From Clostridiales bacterium (lineage in GTDB: Bacteria; Bacillota; Clostridia; Lachnospirales; WQUN01): a stretch of 9,877 nucleotides of DNA. The notes beneath the pieces are model-generated. The model saw only the letters and a program-made list of their open reading frames with translations, did not search any database and had not been told where the DNA came from. Location of the stretch: positions 1-9,877 of the forward strand of contig JAISRJ010000268.1 in NCBI GenBank assembly GCA_031273705.1, given 5' to 3'. The translations under genes and the position numbers were made by a program. Of this stretch, positions 1-6,547 are shown in pieces; positions within the stretch are counted from its first letter, which is position 1; the number at the start of each line of letters is the position of its first letter.

Positions 1-2
1 CT

Positions 3-107
3 TTAAATTCCGATTTCCTTGATGAAATAAAGAACGGCAAAAGCGTCGCCGGTCCTATCCAGGCTCTAAAATCAGGTGGTAACCGTATAAGAGTCTGGAC
101 CTCGTAA
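3..107 (+). CDS. C-terminal end of an unrecognised protein (5' end outside window)
   Basis: One frame is open from the window edge to a TAA at 105-107 and encodes 34 residues ending in ...SGGNRIRVWTS. The residue mix (DFLDEIKNGK, then a Gly/Arg-rich end) reads like a genuine globular C-terminus and no other frame here is better. The stretch is too short to assign to a family. No clear U-tract terminator follows directly; the nearest strong hairpin is at 174-205. It converges on the leftward operon, so the two units meet tail to tail. It could still be a chance open frame. Confidence 0.45.
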   Translation, partial: LNSDFLDEIKNGKSVAGPIQALKSGGNRIRVWTS

Positions 108-173
108 AAAATTTCAGAAAAACCAGACAAGCGGCAAAAATTCTAGTCCCCGACTTTTTGAAAACAGACCGCC

Positions 174-205
174 ACACTCCCATGAGCTAAAGCTCATGGG
201 AGTGT
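174..205. repeat. Perfect 15-bp inverted repeat (palindromic hairpin)
   Basis: Positions 174-188 are the exact reverse complement of 191-205, leaving an AA spacer; the core reads CCCATGAGCT-AA-AGCTCATGGG. Neither strand has a run of T directly after the stem, so a standard intrinsic terminator is not supported. The form (long perfect stem, CTAAAG centre) resembles the subterminal hairpins of IS200/IS605-type elements and related small palindromic repeats. No tnpA or tnpB is visible in the window, so it would be a stand-alone copy or remnant. It could also act as a factor-dependent terminator between the converging genes. Confidence 0.7.
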
Positions 206-225
206 TCACAATATCGGATTGTATA

Positions 226-247
226 CAAACAAACCGCCCGATGGCGG
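226..247 (-). terminator. Candidate intrinsic terminator, second hairpin after the operon
   Basis: Read on the minus strand, CCGCC-ATCG-GGCGG (247 down to 234) forms a short GC stem followed directly by TTTGTTTG (233-226). It lies about 45 bp beyond the stop codon of the last operon gene and downstream of the 268-291 palindrome, so it could be a back-up terminator. The stem is only 5 bp and the T tract is interrupted by G. Confidence 0.4.
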
Positions 248-267
248 ACTTCATTTTAAAAACAGCC

Positions 268-291
268 AAAATGTGCGGTACCGCACATTTT
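268..291 (-). terminator. Palindromic hairpin overlapping the stop codon, likely terminator
   Basis: The 24 bases are a perfect palindrome centred on GGTACC (277-282), with arms AAAATGTGCGG and CCGCACATTTT. On the minus strand it begins within the TAA of the ThDP-enzyme gene (291-293) and ends in TTTT, with a further T5 run about 6 bases on. On the + strand it is followed by TTTTT. The flanking A and T runs suit a bidirectional intrinsic terminator between the converging units. The GC part of the stem is short, so efficiency is uncertain. Confidence 0.55.
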
Positions 292-1886
292 TAATCTAAA
301 TCTACCACAACCAGAAACGGTTCGCGATTGCTCTCTAACATGCGTTTTACAATCGGCTTAACATGTTTTGTTTCTGAAATAGACGCGGCGGCGACACCCA
401 ATGATTTTGATAAAACTGAAAAATCTATATTACCCAACTCAAGGCAATCAGGAACATTGTGAATAGGGATACTTTCGTCTTTCCAATATCGTAAAATATT
501 ATCTTCAAGCAGTTTATATTTTTTATTGTCGCAGATAACAAACTTTGCCCCGATTTTATATCTTGCGGCGGTATATAACGCTTGAATAGTGTACATACTG
601 CCGCCGTCGCCGGAAAACCCTATTACGGTTTTTTCAGGTGAAAACAGCTTTATTCCCATTGCTCCGGGAATTCCAACCCCAAGAGAGCCGCCTCTGGTCG
701 CAAAAAGCTCGCCCTCTCGCGATTTTGGGAAAAAGCCGCTTATATATGATGAAGCTGTTAGCGCCTCGTCAAAAATGATTATGTCGTCTGGTGCTTTGGC
801 TTTTAACTCTCTCATAAAATCGCTGAAAACACTTCCGCGGATGTCACTCTTTGAATCTTTTTTTACAATGATATCTCTTTTGGATGGAAGCGTCAGCATA
901 TCATCAATTTTTGCGAGAGTATATTTGGGGTTTGCGTTAACGCCAATGTCGACACGATGGTTCTTAGCAATTTCATAAGCGTTCAAATCGATGTGAACAA
1001 TTATTGCCTGTTCGCTAAACGGACAACGCAAATCCGGAAACACTTCCGGGAAAACATATGTCCCAACAATCAATACAAAATCGGCGTCGGCAACCTTCTT
1101 TCGGCTGCTTTCGCCAAACATATGCCCCAGATCGCCTTGATAAAGCGAACTTGTCTGGTCAAAATTAATCAGCGAATTATCCGCTCCGTAGACCTTAGGG
1201 CATACCTTATAAGCGACTGATTCCAATTCCTCTTTTGCGTCAGCGAAACTAACGCCATCCCCTATAATAAAAATGGGGGATTTGGCGTTTAGCATATTCG
1301 TAACTATATTTTGTATTGTTTCGTCTTGCGGCGCGGTATCAGTCAGAACACGCGGTGTCTTAAATACAGGTTCGTCGTTGATTTCGTCTAAAATATCCAT
1401 CGGCAATTCAACAAATACAACCCCTTCGGGCGGTGTGCGCGCGATTTTAATCGCTTTTCTTATGATACGCAAAAGTGATTGTTTATCAACAACGCGCCCT
1501 GCCCATTTTGTTACAGGTTTTGCCATTTCAACAAGATTGCAGGCCATTTGCGCGTCCATACTGTCATATCTAATTCCCGCGTCACCTGCCAAAACAACCA
1601 ATGGCGCGTGTCCGCGATTCGCTTGATACATCATACCAACGCCATTGCCAAGCCCAACGCTGCTGTGAAGCTGAACCAGCGCGGGCTTCCCGCTTTTTCT
1701 CGAGTAACCGTCCGCCATAGCCACCGCCACAGACTCATGCAGACAAGTAATATATTCAATATCAGGATAATCGCTCATAGCGTCCAGAAATCCTTCTTCA
1801 ACTGTTCCCGGATTTCCGAATATATAACGAAAACCATCCGCTATCAGTTGTTCTATCAGTTTATATTTGCCCTTTTTAGCCTTCAT
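291..1886 (-). CDS. ThDP-dependent enzyme, benzoylformate decarboxylase/acetolactate synthase-like
   Basis: A 531-residue cytosolic protein of the length usual for the POX/BFD/AHAS group of thiamine-diphosphate enzymes. The N-terminal pyrimidine-binding domain shows GNPGT (24-28), Glu51 in CLHES (the position of the conserved cofactor-activating Glu) and His74 in LHSSVGLGNG, which aligns by motif with the active-site His of benzoylformate decarboxylase. The middle domain (about 190-340) has IFIIGDG and VLIVGTY strands. The C-terminal domain carries GDGGS (426-428 for GDG) followed by ICDN (Asn454), the Mg-diphosphate motif, with DN where many relatives have NN. The start overlaps the stop of the upstream gene as ATGA (1883-1886), suggesting translational coupling. 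It is the last gene of the operon. Decarboxylation or C-C cleavage of a 2-oxo acid or acyloin is likely; the substrate cannot be read from sequence. The AHAS-type carboligase role is less likely because no regulatory subunit is adjacent. Confidence 0.85.
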   Translation of the reverse strand: MKAKKGKYKLIEQLIADGFRYIFGNPGTVEEGFLDAMSDYPDIEYITCLHESVAVAMADGYSRKSGKPALVQLHSSVGLGNGVGMMYQANRGHAPLVVLAGDAGIRYDSMDAQMACNLVEMAKPVTKWAGRVVDKQSLLRIIRKAIKIARTPPEGVVFVELPMDILDEINDEPVFKTPRVLTDTAPQDETIQNIVTNMLNAKSPIFIIGDGVSFADAKEELESVAYKVCPKVYGADNSLINFDQTSSLYQGDLGHMFGESSRKKVADADFVLIVGTYVFPEVFPDLRCPFSEQAIIVHIDLNAYEIAKNHRVDIGVNANPKYTLAKIDDMLTLPSKRDIIVKKDSKSDIRGSVFSDFMRELKAKAPDDIIIFDEALTASSYISGFFPKSREGELFATRGGSLGVGIPGAMGIKLFSPEKTVIGFSGDGGSMYTIQALYTAARYKIGAKFVICDNKKYKLLEDNILRYWKDESIPIHNVPDCLELGNIDFSVLSKSLGVAAASISETKHVKPIVKRMLESNREPFLVVVDLD

Positions 1887-3352
1887 GAATGTTCAGCTTT
1901 TTTCATTACTTTTGTGAGTTTCTCTGTGATAGGCGCGTTTGTACCAAAAACGGATATGGCAATATCTATTGGCAATTTTCCATCGTGTCCTTTTATAAAT
2001 AAGTTCGCGCCTTGGTCTATCAGTTGATCAGCGCAATTGTCAAAACCGTGCCAAAGGGCGTCGTGCAGCGGCGTATATCCGTTTGTCGCCCCAACGGCGT
2101 CAATGTCAGCTTCTCTGCTGGATATCAGAATTGCCAATATGTCCGCGTTACCGTTATATGTGGCTTTATGCAAAGGAACAGCGCCGAAAATTGGCTCTAT
2201 GGCATTGACATTCGCTCCGTTATCCATTAGTAGATTGGCCGCTTCTTTATAATTATCTCTCGCCGCAACCGCCAACACAGTATTGCCGTCATCAAGAGTA
2301 TTCGCAAAAGGGAAAGCGGCGTCTACGCTTTCGCCATTTTTTAGAGCTTTTTCCGCGGCGGATAAATCGTTATCTTTAATCGCAATTAACAATGAATTTT
2401 TTAGCAATTGTTCATCGCTCTTGCGCCTTTGCTCTAAATAGAATTTAATGCGGTCCAGTTTCTCGCGTTCATCGGGACGTAAGTTGACTGTTAACGCGTA
2501 TTCTATATGATCGTCGATTGTAAAACCATAGTTGGTTCTACTGTTGATCAGCGCGTTATTTTCCAATAAAAACTTAACGCATTCGTCCATTTTGTACCAT
2601 ATGGACTCAAAAATGGGCGTGTGGCCAGTTGTGTATACCGCTGAATTTATAAACGCTCCCGCCGCCAACAACATTTTGATAATCGAAAGATGCCCGCCTT
2701 GACAAGCTTTATGCAATGCGCCGGCTCCGGCTTTTTTATCAACCGAGTTAACGTCAGCGTTGTTTTTTATAAGAGCCTCGACTAAACTTTCAACTCCGCT
2801 GCCAGCGGCAAGCATTAGCAGGGTCATTCCATTTTCCCATTTTTGCGCCGTGCCAGGCGTGATGAATGAAGATAAATGGCTATCCTTGCCACAGCTTTCC
2901 AATATTTCATCAAAACTCATTCGTTCAAAAACACAAGGAGCGTATATATCTCTAAACGCCGCAACCGCCTCCGCCGTATCCCAAAACGCTTCCCATTCTA
3001 TCACCTTATAATTGGCTACTCTCATTTTGAACATAACATTGGCGCGGTAAACCCGTCCGTTATACATAGTGCAGAATTCGTAAACAAAAATATAAGCCGT
3101 ATCGCCGTCTACGGCAATATCTCCTATCGCTTTTTCATTTGATTTAACGTATTTGCCAACCATATCGAAAGTTTTCTTAACCTCATGTATTCCCTGATAT
3201 GTGCCGAGCCACGGTATTACCTCATTAACACCGGGTATAACAGTACAATTTTTCCAACGGATATTTTCATCCATCAAATCAAAAAGCCCATTGATATTAC
3301 CTTTAGAAAAACAATCGAACCATTTTTCAATAACTTCATAAGTCGCTTTCAT
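1883..3352 (-). CDS. SnoaL/NTF2-like domain fused to ankyrin repeats
   Basis: A 489-residue protein with no signal peptide or membrane segment. Residues 1 to about 136 fit a SnoaL-like NTF2 fold: an opening helix VIEKWFDCFSKGN, then WLGTYQGIHEVKKTF and strands such as DTAYIFVYEF and YKVIEWEAFWD. From about residue 172 there are roughly seven to eight ankyrin-type repeats (NGMTLLMLAAGSG, GALHKACQGGHL, NTVLAVAARDNY, VPLHKATYNGN, YTPLHDALWHG, each followed by a ...GA(N/F)VN-like turn), with a less regular, charged stretch in the middle (about 285-320). SnoaL folds serve as cyclases, isomerases, hydrolases or binding modules; ankyrin repeats bind proteins. The combination suggests an enzyme or ligand-binding domain tethered to a partner, perhaps another operon product. 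The start lies 3 bp after the previous stop, with GGGTGA as the ribosome binding site. Domain calls are firm; function is unknown. Confidence 0.85.
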   Translation of the reverse strand: MKATYEVIEKWFDCFSKGNINGLFDLMDENIRWKNCTVIPGVNEVIPWLGTYQGIHEVKKTFDMVGKYVKSNEKAIGDIAVDGDTAYIFVYEFCTMYNGRVYRANVMFKMRVANYKVIEWEAFWDTAEAVAAFRDIYAPCVFERMSFDEILESCGKDSHLSSFITPGTAQKWENGMTLLMLAAGSGVESLVEALIKNNADVNSVDKKAGAGALHKACQGGHLSIIKMLLAAGAFINSAVYTTGHTPIFESIWYKMDECVKFLLENNALINSRTNYGFTIDDHIEYALTVNLRPDEREKLDRIKFYLEQRRKSDEQLLKNSLLIAIKDNDLSAAEKALKNGESVDAAFPFANTLDDGNTVLAVAARDNYKEAANLLMDNGANVNAIEPIFGAVPLHKATYNGNADILAILISSREADIDAVGATNGYTPLHDALWHGFDNCADQLIDQGANLFIKGHDGKLPIDIAISVFGTNAPITEKLTKVMKKAEHS

Positions 3353-3355
3353 ATC

Positions 3356-3676
3356 TCACCCTTTAAATCCATTTTTAACATCCTGAATAAAACTGTCATA
3401 ATCACGCAATGGCCATACTGCCTCAAATTCAAGATATTCTTTCATAGGAAGCCTTCCCATAGAATTTCTATCAAGTTCATCGGCCGAATCTACATTCACA
3501 ATCGCGATTACACGGTGTTGCGACGCCACTTTAAAAATATTTATTACTTTTACTGAATCACTGTTTTCGCCGCGTTGACTATCTGCGTGGTCGCCCTCTT
3601 TGGACTCCAATGCCCAAAGGCCGTCTTGTGATATGCGCCCTTGATAATTCCACTTCATTTGAACATAGAACAGCAT
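3356..3676 (-). CDS. Small muconolactone-isomerase-like protein
   Basis: A 106-residue protein. I chose the ATG at 3676 because AAGAGGAAA lies just upstream and the previous gene ends only 17 bp earlier; the longer frame to 3748 would overlap that gene. The opening MLFYVQMKW, the central VKVINIFKVASQHRVIAIVNVDSADELDR and the segment GRLPMKEYLEFEAVWPL follow the layout of muconolactone delta-isomerase-like proteins: a ferredoxin-like dimeric alpha/beta barrel with a (S/N)xDEL helix and a LP...YL(E/D)(F/I)E strand. Residues about 24-42 (ESKEGDHADSQRGENSDS) are a hydrophilic, probably flexible insertion. True muconolactone isomerases act in the beta-ketoadipate pathway, none of whose other enzymes is here, so this is more likely a homologue with another substrate or a non-catalytic subunit. 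Confidence 0.65.
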   Translation of the reverse strand: MLFYVQMKWNYQGRISQDGLWALESKEGDHADSQRGENSDSVKVINIFKVASQHRVIAIVNVDSADELDRNSMGRLPMKEYLEFEAVWPLRDYDSFIQDVKNGFKG

Positions 3677-3693
3677 AATATTTCCTCTTGTCG

Positions 3694-4356
3694 TCAGATG
3701 ATAATATTTTCTTCCGCGATAAAACGGTGAAGATATTTTTGTTTGCAAATTCTGTATAGTTTATCCATCGCTAGTCTGAATTTCAAACCTTCCACAGCTT
3801 TTAAAAGCGGCGACCGTTCTTCAAACCAAAGTTGAATTACAGCGTCGCAGACAGTTTCCCCAAAAGAATACGCCGTATCTTTAACCAGACATAACTGCGC
3901 CTGACGTATTTCGGTCAAGTTCATATAGTTTTGTACATTGCTCTCTATCTGCGAACGGAACACTTTAAGAGGTATCCCGCCCTTTCTTTTGCATACGATT
4001 ACACACTTTACAGCAGGTAATGTATCGCAAGTCAGATAGTTTTGGCTATATGTATCTAAACATATACTTTGCCAGAACGCCGCCCATTCTGGTTCGTTTT
4101 CCCGCGCTCCATGGATATATTCGTCACTTTGCAATGAAGCAAGCTGAGTTTGTTCGTTAAACAGCCAAATCTCCGCCATACCGTGATAGGTCGGCCGTTC
4201 ATTTTCTGAGATATAAGAAAGCCTGTTTACCTTATATTTCAGTATTTGTTGAATTTTACGCGCGTATTTTTCGGCGTGAACGTTAATCCAATAATCTTGA
4301 AAATCTGATATAGTCATGCCGGGTTTTGCGTTTGCGAATATTATTTGATGTATCAT
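3694..4356 (-). CDS. Duplicated EthD-domain protein
   Basis: A 220-residue protein. The ATG at 4356 is preferred because GGAG sits 7 bases upstream; the ATG at 4392 has no such site and would overlap the AGE gene. The first half (1 to about 105) is a clear EthD-type ferredoxin-fold domain: FANAKPGMTISDFQDYWINVHAEKYARKI, with YHGMAEIWL as a later strand and DEYIHGARENEPEWAAF close to the usual C-terminal helix. The second half (about 114-215) starts again with VKCVIVCKRKGGIPLKVFRSQIESNVQNY and later DAVIQLWFEE, a diverged second copy lacking the YWxxxH signature. Tandem EthD domains in one chain would form an intramolecular alpha/beta barrel. Family members include the EthD accessory protein of ETBE degradation and polyketide-tailoring enzymes; the role here is unknown. 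Confidence 0.75.
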   Translation of the reverse strand: MIHQIIFANAKPGMTISDFQDYWINVHAEKYARKIQQILKYKVNRLSYISENERPTYHGMAEIWLFNEQTQLASLQSDEYIHGARENEPEWAAFWQSICLDTYSQNYLTCDTLPAVKCVIVCKRKGGIPLKVFRSQIESNVQNYMNLTEIRQAQLCLVKDTAYSFGETVCDAVIQLWFEERSPLLKAVEGLKFRLAMDKLYRICKQKYLHRFIAEENIII

Positions 4357-4375
4357 ATCATCTCTCCGTTTTATA

Positions 4376-5866
4376 TCATCTCGCGGAGTCATAAGTCACT
4401 TTGGTAATCCTCCTGCGTTCCTCTGTTGTGTTGGTTAACGCTATATCTTCAAGATAGTCATAGCCCAGTATGTTGGCGTCAAACAGATATGGGCGTATAC
4501 GGCTCATTGAGAATTTTTCGTTGGGGAAAGCGTAATAAAGCGTGAATGGTTTGCCCTTAATCTGGCTGCTTGTGATATATCCAAATAAGCAATGTTCAAA
4601 ACTATGCAGAGATGTTTTCCAATTGTGTATTTTTGGATAACGAATAACAGGCAAATTTGTATCCCCGTTTACCATATGCCATATCTCGCCGTTTTCTTTA
4701 TCAACCATATAATCAAACCAATATTTATATGTGTTATTCAAATATTCCAAATATGATGGATCATTCAGAGCAAGCAAGGAACAGGCTTGGTCGAGTTCAG
4801 CTAAAATCCACCATTCTTTGTTTTCATCCATTTCTCCGTGTTCGTCAAATCTGCGCCCCCAAGACTTTGTGCGCTCTATATAAGCCTCCTCAAGAATTTT
4901 ATTTATCTTGTCGCGTGAAAATGTAACAAAAGTCGGCTCATCGACTAACAGGCCAACGCGATAAATCAACCACATTGTTTTAACGGAATGCCCAAAATCT
5001 GTGTGGTCGATGGCAAGCTGCAAAGATGCGGAGCTTGTGCCTACGCCCCAAAAGAAACCGTATCTTTCACTGTAAAAGCGGTTTATGAGAATATTTGTGA
5101 GTTTGCGCAGGTCGCTTTTCCATTCGGTTTTATATGGCTCGGGCAATGAGGGCGTAACAAAAAGCATATACGCGTATATTTGATCAAGCTGAGAAACTAT
5201 CTCAACATCGCCGTCTTTTTGATTGCGTGGATACCAAGTTAAATAGCCTTTGCCAATATCATAATACGTATCGAAAATATAATTTTTAATTTGTATCATT
5301 TTGTGCAGCGTGGTTTGGTCGTGAGTTAGATAGTAGTATATTGCCAGCCCAGTTAGACCATATGCCATATCTTGACTGGTGCGCTCGCCTTTGGAGGGTT
5401 TCCATTTGCCAGTTGAAATTTCCTGTTTGGTGAACATCCCGTTATTGTTATCAATCGCGCTTAACAGTCTTTTGACTCCGTTGCGGCATAATTCGATATA
5501 TTCAGGTTTGCCTGTCAGATGGTAAGCAAGACCATATGCGTAAGTTTGGCGTGAGTGCGCGCGGACATAATTATAGGCTGGATCAACTAATCCTTTTGTT
5601 TCGGGGGCTTGCGTTGCTTCAATGAATTCAGGCGGCCAGTCTTTTTTATTTTCTGGCAGGAGATTTCCCGCGTTGGTGCGATAGGTCGGGAATAAATCGC
5701 CGCGAAATTTTTTTGCGTCGTCTATATCCCAGTATTTTAGTAAATCGTTATTAAGGTGGTTAATCCAAACCGATGGTTCGGTCGATTCGGAAATCAATTT
5801 ATCAATATCATACGTCACAACTCTCATCGAATGTGTTCTGATAAAATCAGGTCTATGTGCAGGCAT
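4376..5866 (-). CDS. AGE-family (N-acylglucosamine 2-epimerase-like) epimerase/isomerase
   Basis: A 496-residue cytosolic protein. The start at 5866 is set by AAAAGGAG 8 bases upstream; the longer frame to 5935 would overlap the preceding gene. It is helix-rich with the repeating hairpin pattern of an (alpha/alpha)6 barrel. Signatures in order: VRAHSRQTYAYGLAYHLTGK (101-120), SQDMAYGLTGLAIYYYLT (164-181), SQLDQIYAYM (225-234), HTDFGHSVKTMWLIYR (288-303, His293 at the AGE catalytic-His position), KEWWILAELDQA (350-361) and HNWKTSLHSFEHCLFGY (414-430), supplying His414, His421 and His425. Characterised relatives interconvert aldose/ketose or 2-epimeric sugars (GlcNAc/ManNAc, cellobiose/glucosyl-mannose, mannose/fructose). 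The protein is longer than the roughly 400 residues of typical AGE enzymes, with an extended N-terminus (about 1-95). The substrate could be a sugar or a non-sugar hydroxy-ketone. It lies 19 bp before the EthD gene. Confidence 0.8.
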   Translation of the reverse strand: MPAHRPDFIRTHSMRVVTYDIDKLISESTEPSVWINHLNNDLLKYWDIDDAKKFRGDLFPTYRTNAGNLLPENKKDWPPEFIEATQAPETKGLVDPAYNYVRAHSRQTYAYGLAYHLTGKPEYIELCRNGVKRLLSAIDNNNGMFTKQEISTGKWKPSKGERTSQDMAYGLTGLAIYYYLTHDQTTLHKMIQIKNYIFDTYYDIGKGYLTWYPRNQKDGDVEIVSQLDQIYAYMLFVTPSLPEPYKTEWKSDLRKLTNILINRFYSERYGFFWGVGTSSASLQLAIDHTDFGHSVKTMWLIYRVGLLVDEPTFVTFSRDKINKILEEAYIERTKSWGRRFDEHGEMDENKEWWILAELDQACSLLALNDPSYLEYLNNTYKYWFDYMVDKENGEIWHMVNGDTNLPVIRYPKIHNWKTSLHSFEHCLFGYITSSQIKGKPFTLYYAFPNEKFSMSRIRPYLFDANILGYDYLEDIALTNTTEERRRITKVTYDSAR

Positions 5867-5901
5867 TGTATCGTCTCCTTTTAATATATTTTTCTGTAAT
5901 T

Positions 5902-6546
5902 TTATTGGAAATTTTTGTGCTGAAGAGACCTCCAAGTTGAAATCAACGCCTCGCCATATGCGTCCAAATCTCCCGCTGAACGCGCGGTAACCAAATCGTT
6001 ATCCACAACAACGTGAGATTGATCAGGGACATAAACGCCGCCGGCGTTATAAATATCCGCAAGCACGACTGTATGACAAATAACTTTTCTTCCCTTCAAT
6101 AGTTCGGGAACAGGTGTTAAAAGCCAAAGCGCGTGGCACAACGCGCCTTTTACGATAAATTGATTAGTCATAGCGCTTGCGATAAATCTTACCGCCGCTG
6201 GGGAACGCAGCAAACCGGCATTCGCTAAACTGCCCATAGGCGGAATTTCTCTCAAGCGGCAAGCAACGTAATTTGCCGCGATAAGCACAATATCATAATC
6301 ATTTGGGTTGCAGTTCGCGATTTCTTTTTTTACAAGCATAGTGTGGATTGCCTGTTCCGGATGTTCCGTGTCGGTTATGTCGCAAATTAGCTTCCTCTCC
6401 TGGTTGCCCCAAAGATATGTCATAAAGTCGACTTTTGCGCCAACCCCCTCGAAAAAGGTCTTGTAAAACTCGACTTCTGCCGGTATATATTCAGTTTCGA
6501 CAAGTACAGCCACTTTTCTACCAAGCATTTCACTTTTGTTATTCAT
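5902..6546 (-). CDS. DJ-1/PfpI superfamily protein (GxxCH nucleophile elbow)
   Basis: A 214-residue Rossmann-like protein of the usual single-domain length. The start at 6546 has GGGTGG 4-5 bases upstream and begins 1 bp after the previous stop; an ATG at 6558 is possible but poorly spaced from any ribosome binding site. Features: first strand and acidic residue in KVAVLVETEY (11-20), YDIVLIAANYVACRLREIPP (84-103), nucleophile elbow VKGALCHALWLL (132-143) with Cys137-His138, and the typical end GGVYVPDQSHVVVDNDLVTARSAGDLDAYGEAL (169-201). The Cys-His pair and the N-terminal Glu fit a catalytically competent member. Family activities include glyoxalase III, deglycase, protease-like and isocyanide hydratase reactions; the sequence does not decide between them. 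It is 35 bp upstream of the AGE gene. Confidence 0.85.
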   Translation of the reverse strand: MNNKSEMLGRKVAVLVETEYIPAEVEFYKTFFEGVGAKVDFMTYLWGNQERKLICDITDTEHPEQAIHTMLVKKEIANCNPNDYDIVLIAANYVACRLREIPPMGSLANAGLLRSPAAVRFIASAMTNQFIVKGALCHALWLLTPVPELLKGRKVICHTVVLADIYNAGGVYVPDQSHVVVDNDLVTARSAGDLDAYGEALISTWRSLQHKNFQ

Positions 6547-6547
6547 A

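Noticed and set aside
1479..2027. A 182-codon + strand open frame spanning the junction of the ThDP and ankyrin genes
   Set aside because: It is antisense to two well-supported proteins, has no ribosome binding site, and its composition (many His, Phe, Ile, Arg without domain pattern) is that of a shadow frame. The same applies to the + strand frames at 589-978, 957-1626, 2012-3142 and 3185-3556.
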